A stretch of 64,000 bases of DNA from Sipunculus nudus (lineage: Eukaryota > Annelida > Sipuncula > Golfingiida > Sipunculidae). The translations under genes and the position numbers were made by a program. Location of the stretch: positions 8,554,664 to 8,618,663 of the forward strand of contig CM049315.1 in assembly GCA_026874595.1 (NCBI GenBank). Direction: 5' to 3'. The notes beneath the pieces are model-generated. The model ran no database searches. It was not told the DNA's origin and worked only from the letters and a program-made list of their open reading frames with translations. Each line of letters starts with the position of its first letter. Within the stretch, counting starts at the first letter, position 1. This document shows positions 34,489-45,149 of the stretch, piece by piece.

Positions 34489-37478
34489 GACACATTATTA
34501 TTCTAATTTAAAGTGAATAATTAAAGTGATGTATATTCAAAATATTGGACATATAAAGGAATAATAACAAATTTCTCCCGCATTCATATAAATTACAATG
34601 AATGGGGGGGGGGGGAGTTTTTTTAGGGGGGGGGCATTTTCGGTATTTGGTGAAACAGCGACTCTGTCGCACACAAAATTGGAAATAAATGAATGAATTA
34701 ATTAATTAATTAATTAATTTGTGCCAACATTTTAAGACTCCCTTGGCTTAAGCTTAATATAAAAATAATATTAATAATAATAACTAATAATAAAAATGAT
34801 AAAAACCTTTTTGGTTTACAATGTACAAACTATCTTTCCAGGAAATGAGGAACAGCTTACTGTGGAGTCACTGAGGAGCTTGGCCAAGAACAACATACAG
34901 CCACGGCGTTTGGTGACAGATGGCGACAGTGGTGCTCACCGAGCTGCAGACACACTGTACCATGAGGGACTGCTGGCCACAAGACCAGTACGAACCCCTG
35001 ACCCCATCCATAATATACGCCGCATGGGAAAGCATGTGAAGGCCGCACAGTTTTCAGCAGCAGCATTCCCAACAGCAAGCCTGAGATCAGAGAAACAGAT
35101 TTTACAAAATGAGCTAGCCAGGGACTTGCCCTACCGGTGTTCATCTGAACACAAAGCTGCCCACGCCCACTTCTGCGGTGATATGCGGCGTATAAAGCGA
35201 CAGATGACTTATGTGGTTGACTGTTTGGTGCGGTGTTACCAAGGGGATCACTCATTGTGCCGACGAACAACATTTGTGTGTAATCCCCGTCGTCCCTGGT
35301 ACCGGCACTCACCCTATATGAAGAAAAACTTTGTAATGAAACTAAGTGATACTGATGATGACACATTCAGGAGACTGTGTAACTTTAGGCTGGGGAGAGA
35401 CAACTTGAATTATTTAAGTACTCTGCAGTCCACACAGAAATGTGAAACAGTGATTAGGGGACTCAGTGCATCAAATTCAAAAAGTGTGACATTCAGTCGA
35501 AACTATGCGGGTCGAATGCACAGCGCAGCAGCACGCATCAACCGTGGGCCTGGAGAGGCCATCTTTGACCAGCTAAGAGCTATTGGCTGCCGTGTTCCAC
35601 CAGGCACACGAGTTGCTCGGGGGTTGCTGAAAACGAACCATCGGTATGACCGCCGTAGAGAGTATGCCCGCCGTCTGGTGCACAAGGTTCGTCGCTGCAG
35701 GAAAAGACAATATTTATTTCAGCTAGCCAGAGACCGGAAACTCTCAGAAACATACAGGTCTGGCATGGTGTATGAGAAGAGAGACTCAACGACTGCATTA
35801 GCTGATCACAGCTATTCCACACGGCGGCGGTATAGGCCTATGGACAAACTATGATAAATTAATTTTAGTAGATAATAGGACAAAGCAAGTATAATAAAGA
35901 ACAAATACATTCCAATGTACATTCTTGTCATATTGCCTCTTGGCGAGAGTGTGAGTGAGAGAAAAAGTGAAAGGGGAGTGAGAGAAAAAAATAGGGGGGG
36001 GGGGTAAGAAAAAATGAGTGTGCATGTAAGATTAAGAATTGAGAGAGAAAGTGTGATTGAAAAGTGAGACCAAAAGTGAGACAAAAAAGTGAGACAAAAA
36101 GTGAGACAAAAAAGTGAGATGGTAAAAATTTGGGAGAAAAATGTAAGACATGCAGGGTAAAAAAAAGTGGGGGGGGGGAAAGGGTGTGTGAGATAAAAAA
36201 AATGGACCAAAAGTGAGACACCAAGAGTGAGTGAGTGAGTGAGTGAGTGAGTGAGTGGGTGAGTGAGTGAGTGAGTCTGCCTATACATCCCTCCTCCCAT
36301 TCTTTATATTTTGAGTGAGATAAAATGTCACCTTAATCAATATTATAAAATCCATACATAGCAAAAATTTAAAAAACACTGGAAAACCCTGCCAAGAACC
36401 TGGCCTGACAACTGGTATCTCGATTCATGTACTCCTGTTACCATGGAAATGACATGTTGTATCAGGGCATATTAGTACCAATGTGTGTTCAGGTCAGACT
36501 GTCGCATTATTTGCACTATATATTATCATTGTAAACAAAGCAGTATTCATACACACCTGACCACATTTTGACATCCCCAGCACATTGGTCTTAAAGACCA
36601 TGTTGAACTCTGTTTACAAATGCGGAAAAAGTGGTGCCTCATGTGACTCATTTAGGAACTATGAGCCTAGTTCTCTCCCTGTCTGAAGATGGCAGCACCT
36701 CCCAGAGCAAACTGTGGAAAAAACACACCTCTCACTGCATCTCATGTCAAAATTTTATCTCTGCAGAAAAAAAAACATTATCTTGGCATGATTAAAAAGC
36801 TAAAAACCTATGTTATCAAGAAAATAAACCACATAATAATGGCCCCCCTATTAATTTTAAGGTGACACACTTCAGCCCGGCCCTGTCATATTGCATTCAG
36901 TCCGGTGGATCCTACACAAAATGGGCCAAGTGCTCTAATTATCACTCACACCTACAATAAAATAAACCCCAACCTGGACCCATGACATGTTATTTTCTGT
37001 AAAACACATATATTTCCCTATGTCATGCTAAAATCTGATAGCACCAAACCTGACAATGGCTCCACAGTGGGCCAATACCCCAGCATATGCCCATCTGCTA
37101 AAACACCCCTTTTCATTGCTGAAACATGGGTCCAACTACAAATTTTAAATATTCCAGTTATCAGTCAATTCTTAAGCAATCAATTAGATATTCTAGGATG
37201 AACTCTATAACCATGCCTCATTACAGCAGGGGCATTATGCAAGCTGTATCTTCAGTTTAATGAGCACAGCAGCCTGAAACACACCTGATTTCTGGTCTCA
37301 AAATGACTTTCTTTCATAAAAAAAAGCTCATGTAAAGGAAGGATTACATCTCATCCTGTCATGGAGGCTACCATTATAGAGCCCAGGTGTAGAATGACCA
37401 AATGTAACAAGGGTACACACCCGCTTGATTACCCCGGTCTTGTACAGCATACTGAAGTTGACCATGTTGGGCTGGGCT
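33221..37478 (+). mobile_element. Mutator-like transposon array, unit B (~4.26 kb)
   Basis: Second head-to-tail unit, very similar to unit A along its whole length including the non-coding spacer (36300-37478). Differences are scattered substitutions, simple-repeat length changes and one 33 bp deletion near 33540. The spacers before B and C contain an open stretch from ATG at 33103 and 37361 that runs into the leader. It is unclear whether that is coding. Confidence 0.8.
33400..35854 (+). pseudogene. Mutator-like transposase, copy B (exon 2 intact, exon 1 broken)
   Basis: Exon 1 ends at 34351, the intron is 34352-34841, and exon 2 is 34842-35854. The junction reads AAIG-NEEQLTVESL, closer than copy A to the IGNEE form I associate with this family. 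Exon 2 is open throughout. Exon 1 carries an in-frame 33 bp deletion between two TGGATGA words near 33535, a TAA at 33825 (CTTTAAAAAG, where A and C have CTTTACAAAG), a frameshift near 34130 and a TAG near 34217. Residues differing from copy A include KCETVIRG for KCEAVNRG; the likely catalytic Glu is kept. Confidence 0.75.
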
Positions 37479-39163
37479 GGCCACCTGGGCTGGGCGGTGG
37501 GGGTACTGCATCAGGCCTGAGGCTGTGGTTGGTGGACCTGTGGCTTCCTGTGGAATATAAAGCACAGTTTGAATTGAAAATTTCATTAGCTCAATGGTAA
37601 GCAAACACACAAGTTTATTTCAGTTCTGTATCTTCAAAGTTATTGGAAAAGTTGGCGCTAGAAAAAAATTTAAAAATCGCAAGAATGGGTTTCAGAAAGG
37701 GAATCTGTGGCACCAGAGAAGGAATTCAGCCTCAACTGAATCAGCAGAACTCCCTTACAGGTACATCAGACTGCAGCACTGCTCCCTGGATGATGTTGCA
37801 GGCACCAATCTCCAGATAATGGATAAGGATGGAAAGTCCAAGTACAATGTGAAACTGCTGCGACCAAGGACAACTGCTGGATCAGCCCTGCAACAAGCTG
37901 CAGCAGCAAAAGGTGGGAATGAACTTGACACAAACAGAATTGTGAACCTGGGAAAGTTGCTAGGAATGATTAACAGTGTAACCGGCCAGCATAAATCATC
38001 CTGTGATGGCATGTTGCAGTTTGACCAGGACAGCGAGGAGCAGCACGGCCTGGGATGGAGAGAGGTCCTCAAGTGTACAAAGTGTAACTTTAGGAGTGAA
38101 AAATGTAAACTTTACAAAGAAATTGACACTGGGAAAAGGGGAAGAAAGGCGGCTGATATAAATCTGTCAGTACATGTAAGGACTTCACATACACCGATAT
38201 CTTCATCCGGCCTAAACAAAATACTGGCCTCACTGAACATCCCACCCGCCAGTGAACGTCAACTACAAGGAAACAGCAACAAAGTGGCAGATGCATTAGT
38301 CAGGGAGAACACAACACACATGGAGGGAATATGTCAAAGCCTGCGAGAAATCAGCACCATGAAGGGACTGTCAGAGAATACCCCTCATGACATGGAGATA
38401 GACTGCCGTTATAACAACCCCATATACTCTGCTGTTGGACGGTCCCCATTCCAGGCTGGCACCCAAGTGACTCAGGTGGTATGTTAGCAGACCACAAGCA
38501 AAAAAACAGATCATATGTCTCACGAACAAGAACAAGTTGTACCAAACAGCTCGCATCTGGGAAAACAAGACGGGGAAAAAAGTCAAGTGTCCTGACCACC
38601 CAAATGACTGTTCCATGAATTTGCCTATGGATGCTGCAATAGGTAGGAGTCAATTAAACCTGATCACACTTTTTCTGTCAAAAAAAAAATTCGCATCCAT
38701 CACAGTTTCCACATGGCACATATAACAACCCCCCCCCCCATCACACACACACACACACACACACACATGTGACACATTATTATTCTAATATAAAGTGAAT
38801 AATTAAAGTGATGTAAATTTAAAATATTGGACATATAAAGGAATAATAACAAATTTTTCCGCATTCATATAAATTACAATGAATGGGGGGGGGGGAGTTT
38901 TTTTAGGGGGGGGGGGCATTTTCGGTATTTGGTGAAACAGCGACTCTGTCGCACACAAAATTGGAAATTAATGAATGAATGAATTAATTAATTAATTAAT
39001 TTGTGCCAACATTTTAAGACTCCCTTGGCTTAAGCTTAATATAAAAATAATATTAATAAAAATAACTAATAATAAAAATGATAAAAACCTTTTTGGTTTA
39101 CAATGTACAAACTATCTTTCCAGGAGATGAGGAACAGCTTACTGTGGAGTCACTGAGGAGCTT
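37479..39163 (+). mobile_element. Mutator-like transposon array, unit C, cut by LTR element
   Basis: Third unit. It matches A and B up to CTGAGGAGCTT in exon 2 (39163), where the LTR retrotransposon begins. The continuation of exon 2 appears at 50583-50683, on the far side of the retroelement, with about 36 bases of the exon missing at the junction. Confidence 0.8.
37636..39163 (+). pseudogene. Mutator-like transposase, copy C (best N-terminus, truncated)
   Basis: This copy has the longest unbroken exon 1: from the basic start region VGARKKFKNRKNGF through the C-x2-C segment CTKCNFRSEKCKLY to GTQVTQVVC, open for nearly 290 codons. It then meets TAG at 38485-38487 (GAG in copy A). One extra A near 38507 shifts the frame before the exon end at 38642. 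After the intron, exon 2 (from 39124) encodes only about 13 residues before the LTR insertion. The N-terminus here suggests copies A and B acquired N-terminal frameshifts after the array formed. Confidence 0.7.
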
Positions 39164-39501
39164 ACATAGTAAGTAGCAGCCAGGGAATACCATAAGTTTA
39201 TTTTTCCCACAGTACGGGTGCGGGGGGGGGGATAAGTCATCAAGGAGCGCACTATCATAAGCCGGGCGGCCCCCCCCCCCCCCCCCCCCCGGTCACGAGC
39301 CGGATTAATTAGATACGCTAGAGCGCTAGGGAGCTGTGGTAGCAGATCCCGATAGATACCCCTAGCTAGGTCTCAACACAGCACCAGGGGTTATGCCACG
39401 GCCGGTTAGGTAACACAGATACGATAGCCAGGTGTGAATCCATCCACGGCCGACAATCAGCTGGGCTGACATGGCAGTGTTTACACACCTGCGCTACGCG
39501 C
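39164..39501 (+). mobile_element. Truncated 5' LTR of the gypsy-type element, copy 1
   Basis: Matches the first ~325 bp of the LTR at 49720-50582 (ACATAGTAAGTAGCAGCC to GCGCTACGCGC). It then passes directly into coding sequence for the end of gag/protease. The rest of the LTR, the primer-binding site and most of gag are deleted. Confidence 0.75.
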
Positions 39502-42500
39502 AACTTGTAATAACTGTAACCACCCCATGCAAAATAGTCATTTAAACTATTTAAGCGTCGTAGCAGGACACGCATTAAGGCCCGAGACTGCCCTTTGTGT
39601 GGGTGGTATTCAGGTTTTGGCATTAATAGATACATGTGCTACTCGCACATTGCTGCGACGCGAAATTTTTGATGACATTTGTGTAAAATTAAACCCGTCC
39701 CTTTAAAATCCGTTACTGGGCACCCCTTAGAGAAAGTAGGCTGCACCCAACTACCGATACAGCACGTAGGGAATATTGACATGTACATAGTACAGGACTT
39801 ACCACAAGAAATGATCCTTGGGAATGACGCACTCTTGGCAGGTAAAGGTTGCTTAAACCTTGCGGACAATGACATGATATGGCACGGCAAACGCTGGCCC
39901 CTAAATTTAGATGGACAACAGGGCATCGCCGGGTTATCCCAAACATATCCCTCCTGCCAAAATGATATGGATGACGTGATAAAGCATTATGCTGATGTGT
40001 TTGCAGGGCCTAATGCTCCCACCGGGTTTTGTGATATATCCCCGATGAAAATAGAAATCATATCTAAAGCTGTTGATGAAATGCTAGCCGATGGTATCAT
40101 CGAACCCTCCGCATCCCCCTGGGCAGCGCCCGTTACTTTGGTTCCTAAAGGAAAAGAGGGCACATTTCGATTTTGCGTAGATTATAGGAAGCTAAACGCA
40201 GTCACCAAGAAAGATAGGTACCCGCTTCCATTAATACAAGACATCTTTGACCAAATTGGGGGGAGTACAATTTTCTCCACTCTTGACCTTAAGAGTGGCT
40301 ACCATCAACTCCCAGTGCATCCTGCCGACATAGAAAAAACGGCATTTGTGTGCCACAGAGGGCAGTTTGCTTTCACAAGAGTTCCGTTTGGCCTGGCCAA
40401 TGGACCAAGCCATTTTCAGAGAGTTATGGAGACAATTCTCCACGATCTGCTGGGTACCTGTGTACTTATATACATTGATGACATTGTAATTTATAGTAAG
40501 GATAAGGTCTCACACAAGAAACATGTACAAGCTACAAGCTGTCCTAGAAAGGATCCGAAACGCTAATATTAAACTGGAACCTGAGAAATGTACATTTGCC
40601 AGGTCGGAGGTCAAACTATTAGGATACATCGTAAACAGATCAGGGGTACAACCAGATCCAGAGAAAACTAACGCTATCAAAACTCTGCCCCCTCCAGCTA
40701 CTTCCAAACAAATCAGGTCCTTCTTAGGCATGTCAAACTACTACCGCCAGTGCATACCAAAGTACGCGGAAGTGGCTCAGCCATTGACGGTCCTCACCAA
40801 AAAGAATTGTAAATTCCGATGGGGGACCAAAGAACAAACGGCATTTGACAGACTTAAATCCCTACTAACATCGCCTGCTGTTGTAGCATACCAGCGCACT
40901 GACTTACCATACAAACTGTATACTGACGCGAGCGACTCTTGTGTTGGTGCTATATTAGTACAGAAGCATGAAGACGGGGTAGAACATGTTGTTCAGTACT
41001 TGTCCCATCAACTGACAGACACACAGAAACGCTGGGCTACCATTGAAAAAGAAGCATATGCCGTGGTATACGCCCTGACTAAGTTACGTCCTTACCTTTT
41101 TGGATCTGACTTCACGGTTTATACGGACCACAAACCTCTGACCTCTTTGTTCACAAAAGAAATGGTGAACACCAAAATTCAACGTTGGGCTATAATATTG
41201 GCAGAATATGGTGCAAAGATTTAATACCATAGAGGGGCTAGGAATGTCCGGGCCGACATGTTGTCACGCATTCCGGCGAACAGCATTTCCGTTGTAGACG
41301 TGGACCATGACTGGATTGACCCACAGGCTTTCCCGGAGGACGTTTCCTATAAACAACTACCCTTAACAGCAGACGGGTTGAACTTAGATCAAGTACGCCA
41401 TGAACAAACACACCATTTCCCTGACCTCCCAGCCCAGACTGTTTCAGACCCTGACTCACCTTATATAGTCATCGACGGTCTATTGTACAGTACACGCTGT
41501 CCCACGTCAGAGTCGGCCCAATACCCCCGCCTAGTCTTACCACCTCCTTTTCAAAAACAAGTCATATGGCGAGCACATATGGAAGCAGGCCACATGGTGG
41601 CGTCAAAAACAATGCACCGGTTAAGAGAGGCTTATGTCTAGCCGGGCATGAGAAAGGATATTAGACTATTCCTTGCTAAGTGCACAACATGCCAAGCTCA
41701 CTCCCGCCAGAGGGATCACGCATCAATGGGAGAAATGCCAATACCTGTATCACCCATGCAGATGGTCAGTCTCGACCTCATAGGGCCCTTTCCAAATTCA
41801 CGCTTCAATAATCGATATATCCTCACCATAATATGTCATTGTACCGGCTGGGCGGAGGCTTACCCGATCCCGGATAAACAAAGTGACACAGTAAAGTTCG
41901 CGTTCGCCAACCAATTTATTCCGACACACGGGGTGCCTGAGGTAATTGTTACTGATAATGGCGCGGAATTAACGGCCGCTAGCTTTACGTCATATTTGAG
42001 CTCATTAGGCGTAGATCACAGGCGCATCACACCAACACATCCGCAAGCGAACGGAAAGGTAGAACGTTTCAACAGAACATTTAAAGAAACCCTCTCTAAA
42101 TGCATAAATAATCAAATCGACACGTGGGAAAATCGTGTTGGGGACACCCTGTTCGCTCATCGGATTAGTGTCAGCTCAGTAACGGGCTACTCTCCCTATT
42201 ATCTACTGTATGGCAGGCAACCGAGAGCCCCGTTAACCAAATTATTACAATCACAGGTCCGTCCATCACTGTTTGGCAACAGACTAGACAACCTTGCTCA
42301 GGCCTTGGTAACAGCCCGTGAAAATACGCGTAGATCAAGTGACAACAACAGACGGAGATTGGCCGCGAAAGCTAATGCTAAACATATTGCAGTCGGCGAC
42401 ACTGTAGTCATATTAGCCAATGAACCAGTAACATTTGCCACTAAATGGGACCCCCAATGGCAGGTCACGCGTACATCCGGTACCACGTGCTACTTACGTA

Positions 42501-42570
42501 ACCAAGTCTCCGGAGAAACAAAGAAATTACACAGAGATCATGTACGATTCGTTATGCTGGGATGAAATAC
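39502..42570 (+). pseudogene. pol: Ty3/gypsy-type pol polyprotein, copy 1 (inactive)
   Basis: Domains in order on the plus strand. A short CNNCNH gag remnant comes first. Protease has LALIDTCAT near 39620-39640, where Gly of the usual DTG is Cys. Reverse transcriptase has FCVDYRKLNAVT, LDLKSGYHQ and YIDDIVIYSKD near 40471. RNase H has YTDASDS, EKEAYAVV and TDHKPLTSL. Integrase has a split HH-CC zinc site, LDLIGPF, VTDNGAE and GKVERFNR (D, D, E), with a VGDTVVIL C-terminal part. Breaks: frameshift around 39680-39706, frameshift near 40525 after the RT palm, TAA at 41222-41224, TAG at 41639-41641 inside the integrase zinc region, and an 11 bp deletion near 42549. All but the last are shared with copy 2, so pol was dead before duplication. 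This is an old endogenous element and cannot be autonomous. Confidence 0.88.
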
Positions 42571-42918
42571 CCCCGAGCCCGAAACGCCAACGCCGCCAAC
42601 GCCGCCCCGCTTGGGATGCAAACAACGCTCAGCAGACGCCCAACCCATCCCTTGCGACAACCGATACAGTAGCGTCACCGCGACAAGCGCCACGCCCGAA
42701 TGAGTCCGGAAATAGTAACTCCCCGAATGTTGACGCGAACGCGCAAGAACAGGGAGAAGCTGAATTCCCTTTTTTCCAATATGGAGGTGGACCACGTGAA
42801 GCGGACTTTGCGCCAGTAGCAGGGCCGGCCCCAAAACGGGCCCCGAAGCGTACAAACTCCAAACCCCTCCAGATGAGTTATCGGGGAGGTAGATTACGTA
42901 ACATCAAGCGTATCAGGT

Positions 42919-43440
42919 ATGACGAATTGGCTGGACAGGCGGAGTCAACCTCAGGGGAGGAGTCAGAATAATCGGGATCCCCTGACATTCGGCGATACAA
43001 TAAAGCCGTTCTGTTCGGCACGCGTGGCAGATTGGACATTACCGGGCATATATAGCACAACAACGAACGATAATATAACAATCCACTCAATACGTATAAA
43101 TTTCTCCGATATCCTTCATCAGATTTCGCCACCAGCTGCATCCGAATTGGCCCGTGCCCCTAAGTAGTTATCGCTTAAGGAAATAACAAATGTGTCACTG
43201 AAACACATGACACCAATACCGGAGTACGATAAAGAAGCCAAGGATTTCCCAGGGTCCAACACTCACGCGTATGTGAACACAGGCATAGCCCTGGCAGTTC
43301 TCATAATCGTCGCTATCGCTATCGCTGTCCCAAGATGTGCCGCACGACAGGGAACAGCATCACCAGCGCAATCACCACAAGGTAGTCAGCCTTCAGCGTG
43401 GGACAGACTGATGACCCGCGCCGCATCGTCCGAACCTTAG
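42919..43440 (+). pseudogene. Env-like 3' ORF with membrane segment, copy 1 (nonsense codon)
   Basis: Overlaps the tail of pol in another frame. An in-frame TAG at about 43165-43167 (TGG in copy 2) splits it. The C-terminal part keeps the hydrophobic segment IALAVLIIVAIAIAV and a short tail. See the copy 2 entry for the intact frame. Position after integrase and a single membrane anchor near the C-terminus suggest an envelope-type third ORF, but no signal peptide or cleavage site is visible. Confidence 0.45.
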
Positions 43441-43778
43441 CAGCCAACCGGCGAACAATAAATGGGACACTGAAAACTTTTCATTATTTTTTTAGATCAA
43501 TAATTTAACCTTCTTTATAAAACAAAAAACAAAACACGCATCACCTATGGACTGAAACCAGAATGGACTTGAGGTTTGCAAGTAATGCTTGTTTCACGAA
43601 CATTTACATCTATTAGTTCTATTCATATATTTTTTTATATATATAGATATATAGATATGCATCTCAATTATAACTTGGAAGCGCAGACTGGTCCTTGCTT
43701 GCACTCCTTGTATGAATTTTTTTTGTATGGCAGGAGTGAACCCCAGCCATAAATTTTGAGAAAAGGGCGGCTGATGAG

Positions 43779-44194
43779 ATGGAGAATTCGCGGAGAATTC
43801 GTGGGAATTTGCGGAGAGTTTTTGTATGCAATAATACTTTTAAATACACGTTAAAATTACTTAAAATCTCCAAATATATTACTCTTCACATATTAACGTA
43901 TCTGTTAAGTGACCAAAATAATTAAAAATCTGTACATTAATGTAAAATTCAGCTCTCAGTTCTTCTCTTAAGATTTATTTGTGCCATGCCAGAGACAACG
44001 AATAGCATCAGGAGACTGTGGACTATTTGTGATTGCAAAAGCAGTTGATTTTCGTTTCAATCTAGAAATTAAACAAATTGAACATTTTAACAATGGATTG
44101 ATGCAACAACACTTAGTTTCTTGTTACGATTCAGGCATTTTTACACCATTTCCTCAAGCAAAACGTTCTCCTGGAATACCAAAACATCAGCCAA
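43779..44194 (+). mobile_element. Copy of the left end of the Ulp1-bearing element, at the duplication join
   Basis: Matches 50689-51096 almost exactly (one difference seen: CCAAATATATT versus CCAAAGATATT). It includes the GGAGAATTCGCGG-rich end and the protease-like exon up to IPKH. About ten bases (CAGCCAATAC) of unclear origin then join it to copy 2 of the duplicated block. ATACCAAA occurs on both sides of that join, a possible microhomology. Confidence 0.85.
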
Positions 44195-44821
44195 TACCAA
44201 ACAGCTCGCATCTGGGAAAACAAGACGGGGAAAAAAGTCAAGTGTCCTGACCACCCAAATGACTGTTCCATGAATTTGCCTATGGATGCTGCAATAGGTA
44301 GGAGTCAATTAAACCTGATCACACTTTTTCTGTCAAAAAAAAAATTCGCATCCATCACAGTTTCCACATGGCACATATAACAACCCCCCCCCCCCCCCCA
44401 TCACACACACACACACACACACACACATGTGACACATTATTATTCTAATATAAAGTGAATAATTAAAGTGATGTAAATTTAAAATATTGGACATATAAAG
44501 GAATAATAACAAATTTTTCCGCATTCATATAAATTACAATGAATGGGGGGGGGAGTTTTTTTAGGGGGGGGGGGCATTTTCGGTATTTGGTGAAACAGCG
44601 ACTCTGTCGCACACAAAATTGGAAATTAATGAATGAATGAATTAATTAATTAATTAATTTGTGCCAACATTTTAAGACTCCCTTGGCTTAAGCTTAATAT
44701 AAAAATAATATTAATAAAAATAACTAATAATAAAAATGATAAAAACCTTTTTGGTTTACAATGTACAAACTATCTTTCCAGGAGATGAGGAACAGCTTAC
44801 TGTGGAGTCACTGAGGAGCTT

Positions 44822-45149
44822 ACATAGTAAGTAGCAGCCAGGGAATACCATAAGTTTATTTTTCCCACAGTACGGGTGCGGGGGGGGGGGATAAGTCATC
44901 AAGGAGCGCACTATCATAAGCCGGGCGGCCCCCCCCCCGGTCACGAGCCGGATTAATTAGATACGCTAGAGCGCTAGGGAGCTGTGGTAGCAGATCCCGA
45001 TAGATACCCCTAGCTAGGTCTCAACACAGCACCAGGGGTTATGCCACGGCCGGTTAGGTAACACAGATACGATAGCCAGGTGTGAATCCATCCACGGCCG
45101 ACAATCAGCTGGGCTGACATGGCAGTGTTTACACACCTGCGCTACGCGC
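44822..45149 (+). mobile_element. Truncated 5' LTR of the gypsy-type element, copy 2
   Basis: Same fragment and same internal deletion point (GCGCTACGCGC|AACTTG) as in copy 1. This shows that the LTR-to-gag deletion predates the duplication. Confidence 0.75.

Larger units (their letters stand above)
38540..43778 (+). repeat. Duplicated block, copy 1 (end of unit C plus LTR element)
   Basis: Nearly identical to 44195-49437. It contains the end of transposase exon 1, its intron, the exon 2 stub, an LTR fragment, pol remnants, an env-like ORF and the left arm of the palindrome. Differences noted: one base near 39727 (GGGCACC/GGACACC), one near 41894 (AAAGTTC/AATGTTC), an 11 bp deletion here near 42549, and TAG versus TGG near 43167. 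Poly-C and poly-G runs also differ in length. Confidence 0.95.

Noticed and set aside
39366-39946. Minus-strand frames opposite the LTR and protease region (also at 45014-45594)
   Set aside because: Shadows of the pol coding strand and LTR; no own domain.
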